DNA of 64,000 bases. Origin: Stappia sp. BW2. GTDB lineage: Bacteria; Pseudomonadota; Alphaproteobacteria; Rhizobiales; Stappiaceae. Both the position numbers and the translations under genes were made by a program. The notes under the pieces were generated by a model. That model was not told the DNA's origin, did not search any database, and was given only the letters and a program-made list of their open reading frames with translations. Location: NCBI RefSeq assembly GCF_008107695.1, contig NZ_VIRG01000093.1, positions 86,769-150,768 on the forward strand. Reading direction: 5' to 3'. Numbering within the stretch: position 1 is the stretch's first letter; each line of letters begins with the position of its first letter. Positions 60,005 through 64,000 of this stretch are shown piece after piece.

Positions 60005-60038
60005 AAGGTCGGCCCACCCTGAAGGATGAGCCGACCTT
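60005..60038 (-). terminator. Stem-loop downstream of tctC
   Basis: AAGGTCGGC (60005-60013) pairs with GCCGACCTT (60030-60038) over a 16-nt loop, 12 nt after the tctC stop on the minus strand. Without a T-tail it may limit read-through to the permease gene. Confidence 0.5.
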
Positions 60039-60049
60039 GCGGTGAGGAA

Positions 60050-61129
60050 CTATTTCAGAGAAACCCCGTAGGCCTCCTGAAGCCAGTTCTTGACATAGTC
60101 CTTCGCCTGCGGCGAGACCGTGGTTCCTGCCGCGGTCGCTTTCTTGGCGTTCGGGCCGACGAAGATGTCATATTTGCCGATTGCCTTCGCCGAGATCGTG
60201 GGGAAGTCGTCGCGCTTGCGCACGGCGTCGAATGCATCGGCGTACGTCTGAGCTACATCATCGGGCGTCCCTGCCGGCAGGAAGGCAATCTTCTGCACGG
60301 GAAAGCCGGAAACAAAGAAGGCCTTCCAGGCATCCCAGGCGTCGCCGCTGGTCTCGCAACCGTCGGTCGCTTCACAGACTTCCTTGAAGGTCGGAATGTC
60401 GGGGAAGGTCGGGTCACGGACGATATTGCCATTGTCGTCGATCGCACCCCAGGTCATCATCGGTACGGCCTTGCCCTGGGCCACCAGGTCGGCCGACGCG
60501 CCGAGATAGCTTGAGGACGTTTGATAGTCGATTGTGGCTTCGCCGCGCTCGAACATCAGTCGGCCGTCACCGCGTCCCTTGATCCCGAACACGGGCTCAA
60601 CATTCATCCCCAGCATCTTCCATGCCAGAAGCGGCACGAGATCAAGCCGGGTCGCGCCCTGCGAACCGTAGATAAAGTTGATATCCTGCAGCGCATTGGC
60701 GGAGCCATCGAACTTCGCGCCGTCTTCCGGGTTGAGATAAGCCACACCGCCGGTGCCAGATGCCATCACCGGTACCCAGTCGGAATATTCGTAGCGTACC
60801 CGCGGATCATCGAGCAGATAGGGAAACTGGGTAGAACCGGATGTTCCGAAGAGGAGCGTACCGTCGTCGTACTTCTGCTCCTGAAACCAGTTCGCGCCCT
60901 TGGTCGAGCCCGCGCCGGGCATGAACTTGACGACGACTGTAGGATTGCCCGGCAACGCCTCGGAAAGCAGCGGAGCAAAGAAGTTCGCCCATTTCGCGGA
61001 ACCACCGGTTTCGGAGAACGGGATCACCCATTCAATCGTCTTCCCGCTGAAATCCACTTCTGCGGCTGCAGGCGTCGCCAGCAGAGCCGCCACGGCTACT
61101 GAAGTCACAAATTGTTTGATAGTGGTCAT
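60050..61129 (-). CDS. tctC: Tripartite tricarboxylate transporter substrate-binding protein TctC
   Basis: A 359-residue periplasmic protein. Signal peptide MTTIKQFVTSVAVAALLATPAAA is followed by the Bug/TctC fold: FSGKTIEWVIPFSETGGSAKWANFFAPLLSEALPGNPTVVVKFMPGAGSTKGANWF, the region that binds carboxylate groups. The ATG at 61129 is chosen because AGGGAGGAACC precedes it and the signal peptide begins there. First gene of the tct operon, divergent from the two-component system that probably controls it. Confidence 0.93.
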   Translation of the reverse strand: MTTIKQFVTSVAVAALLATPAAAEVDFSGKTIEWVIPFSETGGSAKWANFFAPLLSEALPGNPTVVVKFMPGAGSTKGANWFQEQKYDDGTLLFGTSGSTQFPYLLDDPRVRYEYSDWVPVMASGTGGVAYLNPEDGAKFDGSANALQDINFIYGSQGATRLDLVPLLAWKMLGMNVEPVFGIKGRGDGRLMFERGEATIDYQTSSSYLGASADLVAQGKAVPMMTWGAIDDNGNIVRDPTFPDIPTFKEVCEATDGCETSGDAWDAWKAFFVSGFPVQKIAFLPAGTPDDVAQTYADAFDAVRKRDDFPTISAKAIGKYDIFVGPNAKKATAAGTTVSPQAKDYVKNWLQEAYGVSLK

Positions 61130-61153
61130 TGGTTCCTCCCTAAGACCTTTTCT

Positions 61154-61167
61154 GTCGCAGGTGCGAC
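61154..61167. promoter_or_regulatory. Inverted repeat in tctC/tctD divergent region
   Basis: GTCGCA-GG-TGCGAC, perfect 6-bp arms, 25 bp upstream of the tctC start. It could be a TctD binding site or part of the tctC leader. Confidence 0.4.
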
Positions 61168-61274
61168 CTACGCTCATTCAATAATGTAAATGAGGCACAG
61201 GCCTCTCCTCCAACCGGAACACGTTGCCAAGCCAACCTTGCAAAAACCTTGCGCCTCGTGACAAATACGTCGTC

Positions 61275-61946
61275 ATGCGAATCGCGATCGTGGAAGACAA
61301 CCAGTCTTTGGCTAACGGGATTGCCTACCGTCTGCGAAGCCGGGGGCATTCGGTCGACCTGCTGCATGATGGCGAGGAAGCCTACGCGTTTCTGATGCAG
61401 GAAGGGGCCGATCTGATCGTCCTCGACATCGATCTGCCTTCAATGGGTGGTCTTGAGATATTGCGTGCCCTGCGGCGGCGCGAAGACGGGACACCCGTCA
61501 TCTTGCTGACCGCGCATGGCGAAACCAAGGAACGGGTGGCGGGGCTCGACGCCGGGGCTGACGACTATCTGACAAAACCCTTTGATATGGATGAGCTCGA
61601 GGCACGTATACGAGCCGTCGCGCGTCGCCGAAACCTTGCCTTCCCGGAGCTGGAGCCACTGGGCCGGCTGGTCTTCGACCGGACCAGCCGTCAGTTGTCC
61701 TGTGAGACCGAAGTGCTGAACATACCACGCAAGGAAATCGCGATACTGGAATGCCTGCTGGAGCGGCGGGGACGGCTCGTGTCAAAATCCCATCTGCTTG
61801 CGCACGTCTACGGCACAGGCGCAGATATTGCTGAAAGCGCGATCGAACCGCATATCTCCAGGCTTCGCCGCAGGATTGAGGCGTATGGCATCCATATCAA
61901 AACAGCCCGCGGACTGGGATACATGCTCGAAATCGACACGGCATGA
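61275..61946 (+). CDS. tctD: Response regulator TctD (OmpR type)
   Basis: A 223-residue regulator. The receiver domain starts MRIAIVEDNQSLANGIAYRL, with phosphoacceptor Asp51 in LIVLDIDLPSMGG and Lys in DDYLTKPFDMDEL. The C-terminal winged helix contains LNIPRKEIAILECLLERRGRLVSKSHLLAHVYG and the recognition-helix region IEPHISRLRRRI. The ATG at 61275 fits the receiver start. Overlaps the sensor gene by 4 nt. Confidence 0.92.
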   Translation: MRIAIVEDNQSLANGIAYRLRSRGHSVDLLHDGEEAYAFLMQEGADLIVLDIDLPSMGGLEILRALRRREDGTPVILLTAHGETKERVAGLDAGADDYLTKPFDMDELEARIRAVARRRNLAFPELEPLGRLVFDRTSRQLSCETEVLNIPRKEIAILECLLERRGRLVSKSHLLAHVYGTGADIAESAIEPHISRLRRRIEAYGIHIKTARGLGYMLEIDTA

Positions 61947-63304
61947 AGAAATCCCTCTCGCTGCGTTTGCGGGTGTTCCTGCTTATTCTGGTTCCGCTTC
62001 TGTGCGTTTCCTGCCTTCTTGGTCTCTGGCGGTTCGAAGCAGCCAAGAGAACCGCCGAAGAGCTCTTTGACCGCACCCTTCTCGCCGCCGGTCTGGCAAT
62101 TGCCCGAGACGTCGCGATTTCAGAGGGCGATGCCATATCGCAACGCTCCCGCAGCATCATCTCCGATGCCGGTGGGGGCGAAATATTCTATCACGTCACC
62201 GGTCCGGGCGGCATCTACGTCACCGGCTATGCCTACCCGCCTGTCTCGGTGTCGAGGGCGACCAGCGATGACCCGAGCTATTACATGGCCAGTTATCGGG
62301 GCGAACAGGTGCGGGTCTTGCGGATGTCGGAGACAACGACCATCGGCAACCTGAGTGGCGAAACGGTCGTGACGATCTGGCAAAGGGTAAGCGATCGCCG
62401 TGCCTTTGCGGTCACTTTGGCCTTGCGCGCGGCGGCGCTTATCTCCGCGCTTATGGTCGCCTTGGCGGTTGTGGTCTGGTTCGGTGTTCAAATAGGCCTC
62501 AAGCCGCTCAGAGGGCTCCAGGAGGCGATTGCATTGCGGTCGCCCGAAGATCTGCGTCGCATCCGCCGACCTGTGCCCGAAGAAGTCTCCGGCATCGTCG
62601 CCACCTTGAACAGGCTGCTCGGCCAGGTCGAGCAGAGTATCGTGATGCATCAGGCTTTCATCTCTGACGCGGCACACCAGCTTCGCAATCCGGCATCTGC
62701 TCTCTTGTCCCTGGCAGAAGCGCTGCGCGAAGCTAAGACGGAGCAGGATCGCGTTCAGCTTCAATCCGAGCTTGTCACGGCTGCGCGAAAGTCGGCACGC
62801 CTTGCCGAACAGCTTCTGTCCCTTGAACGATTGCGCTATGACGGGCCGGCCAAACTGATCCCACTCGACCTCAACGGCGTCGTGAAAGAAGCGTGCGAGG
62901 CGGTGGCTCCGGAAATCCTGTCCCGGGATCTGGATTTCAGTTTCGATGCGGCGCAGGGGGCGCTTGTTATCGAAGCTGACGAAACCCTCTTGAGCGAAGC
63001 CGTTAAAAATCTCATCGACAATGCGCTTCAGCATGGTGGCCCCCCCCTCAGTGAGATCGCCGTTCAAACCGAACGGGCCGGGTCAAATGCTGTGCTCAAG
63101 GTGATGGACGATGGAAGAGGGCTGCCCCCGGACCTGGCGGATGTCGCCTTCAGACGTTTCGGCCAGATCGAACCTGGTTCCGGCAGCGGCCTCGGGCTTG
63201 CGATCGTTCAGGATGTCGTTGTGCGGCATGGCGGGACGATTGAGATCATGCCGAGTTCCCGGGGCACCGAAATCAAGATCACCCTGCCGATCCGTGAGGC
63301 GTAA
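61943..63304 (+). CDS. tctE: Sensor histidine kinase TctE
   Basis: A 453-residue kinase with two membrane helices (VFLLILVPLLCVSCLLGLW, about 11-29; ALISALMVALAVVVWFGV, about 165-182) enclosing a periplasmic sensor. HAMP region and H-box follow, with phospho-His245 in SDAAHQLRNPASALLSLAEAL. ATP-binding boxes are NLIDNALQHGG (N), DDGRGLPPDLADVAF (G1) and GSGSGLGLAIVQDVV (G2). It senses a tricarboxylate in the periplasm and activates TctD, by analogy with the Salmonella system. Confidence 0.92.
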   Translation: MKKSLSLRLRVFLLILVPLLCVSCLLGLWRFEAAKRTAEELFDRTLLAAGLAIARDVAISEGDAISQRSRSIISDAGGGEIFYHVTGPGGIYVTGYAYPPVSVSRATSDDPSYYMASYRGEQVRVLRMSETTTIGNLSGETVVTIWQRVSDRRAFAVTLALRAAALISALMVALAVVVWFGVQIGLKPLRGLQEAIALRSPEDLRRIRRPVPEEVSGIVATLNRLLGQVEQSIVMHQAFISDAAHQLRNPASALLSLAEALREAKTEQDRVQLQSELVTAARKSARLAEQLLSLERLRYDGPAKLIPLDLNGVVKEACEAVAPEILSRDLDFSFDAAQGALVIEADETLLSEAVKNLIDNALQHGGPPLSEIAVQTERAGSNAVLKVMDDGRGLPPDLADVAFRRFGQIEPGSGSGLGLAIVQDVVVRHGGTIEIMPSSRGTEIKITLPIREA

Positions 63305-63552
63305 GTTTAATCCGGGCGTGTTGCAGGTTTTCCTGGGTAACTGCCCGCTGACGATCACTGAAGAAAGTCCCGCGACGAAAGTTGCGGGGCATAGTGTTGG
63401 TTCTCAAACCCAGTCCTTTACGGCGCATCCCTCTCATGCTCGGCTTCCAGTCGTCCCGACATCTCCAGCGCGCCGCTTTTTCGTATTGAATTTCAATGGA
63501 GGACTTTGAGAACATTGTTTCGTATTAGAATTGAGCAATTCACGAACGAACC

Positions 63553-63951
63553 ATGTCGGCAATAAATGTGATGAGTGACGACTTACCTGCTGTAGAACTC
63601 GGTTCAGTCCTGCCGGAAATCGCGGTTTATTTCATGGACGGTCATGGAAGTGCTCGCAAAGGCGAATTGGACGAACTCTCGACCACGTCTTCCCGTAGCG
63701 CGGATCTGGGCTTCACGTGGGTGCATATGCACCGCGAAAATTCGGCCGCGCAAGAATGGCTCCGAAAGTGCGATCTCGACAGTTTCGTAATAGAGGCATT
63801 GTCGGCTGAGGAGACCCGCCCAAGATGCACAGTCCACGGAAACAGTGCCATTCTCATTTTGAGAGGTGTCAACGGCATTGCCAACTTATTCTGGTCGGCG
63901 AGCATTGTTCCCCGTTTGGGCGGATTTCAGGCGTTCATCTCAGCGGTGTAG
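63553..63951 (+). pseudogene. Truncated ZntB/CorA-like N-terminal fragment
   Basis: A 132-codon frame. Residues 53-105 match the cytoplasmic N-terminus of ZntB-type CorA transporters: FTWVHMHRENSAAQEWLRKC, FVIEALSAEETRPRCTVHGNSAILILRGVNG. After RGVN the expected continuation (IRLWVD...) is missing and is replaced by unrelated residues up to a stop at 63949-63951. None of the three frames resumes the family pattern before the window end. The C-terminal helices with the GxN selectivity motif are absent, so it cannot be a working transporter. A short natural protein is less likely. Confidence 0.6.
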
Positions 63952-64000
63952 TCTTCCCATATGCCGAATGCATCTGCCCTTGAATGCCGGTACGAGGCGG

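Noticed and set aside
1..64000. CRISPR array, tRNA, rRNA, prophage or defence island
   Set aside because: No regularly spaced repeats, no cloverleaf or rRNA-like sequence and no phage or nuclease/helicase genes were recognised.

Overview
The window looks like chromosomal DNA of a GC-rich alphaproteobacterium with a large accessory metabolism. Gene families and gene orders resemble marine Stappiaceae/Rhizobiales (Roseibium/Labrenzia-like); this placement is an inference, since there is no rRNA or other phylogenetic marker here. No tRNA, rRNA, CRISPR array or intact insertion sequence was seen.

Layout. (1) 1-5.4 kb: a redox/sulfur-type cluster. A HEAT-repeat protein (cut by the window edge), a small 4Fe-4S ferredoxin, an AprA-like FAD protein and a DUF971 protein lie on the minus strand. 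Ferredoxin FdxA, a ferredoxin-NADP+ reductase and a YeiH-type exporter diverge from them. (2) 5.7-9.2 kb: small TetR-controlled modules (membrane protein, VOC protein, tautomerase). (3) 9.2-17.3 kb: two AraC-type regulators and four tandem exported DUF1254/DUF1214 proteins plus a small exported protein. The segment is bracketed by two copies of a 45-bp intergenic repeat and followed by decayed genes: an outer-membrane beta-barrel remnant and a RidA pseudogene. (4) 18.7-20.6 kb: a TetR regulator with a dual operator, a metallo-hydrolase-like protein and a secreted protein.

(5) 20.7-39.0 kb, the centrepiece: two minus-strand operons for uptake and complete hydrolysis of biuret/ureide-type nitrogen compounds. 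One holds a peptide-type ABC transporter, allophanate hydrolase AtzF and a 2-oxoglutarate/Fe(II) oxygenase. The other holds a BMP-type (nucleoside-like) ABC transporter interleaved with formamidase, a biuret hydrolase with its triad conserved, a second BiuH/TrtA-like cysteine hydrolase, the AtzG-AtzE pair, a 5-formyl-THF cyclo-ligase-like protein and an AtzH/HpxZ protein. Together they could take a biuret- or carboxybiuret-like compound to allophanate, then to ammonia and CO2. The compound that actually enters the pathway is unknown. A LysR regulator, an amidohydrolase and an MHS-type MFS transporter lie beside it (39.1-43.1 kb).

(6) 43.5-48.5 kb: cyoABCD-type quinol oxidase plus a SURF1-like assembly factor. 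(7) 48.6-50.4 kb: divergent LysR/SDR pair. (8) 50.5-63.3 kb: a tricarballylate/tricarboxylate module. It comprises tcuB-tcuA with a GntR regulator, an AbrB-family membrane protein, a D-2-hydroxyacid dehydrogenase, a universal stress protein, a PrpF-type isomerase, a fused TctA-TctB permease, TctC, and a divergent TctD/TctE two-component system. (9) The window ends in a truncated ZntB/CorA-like reading frame.
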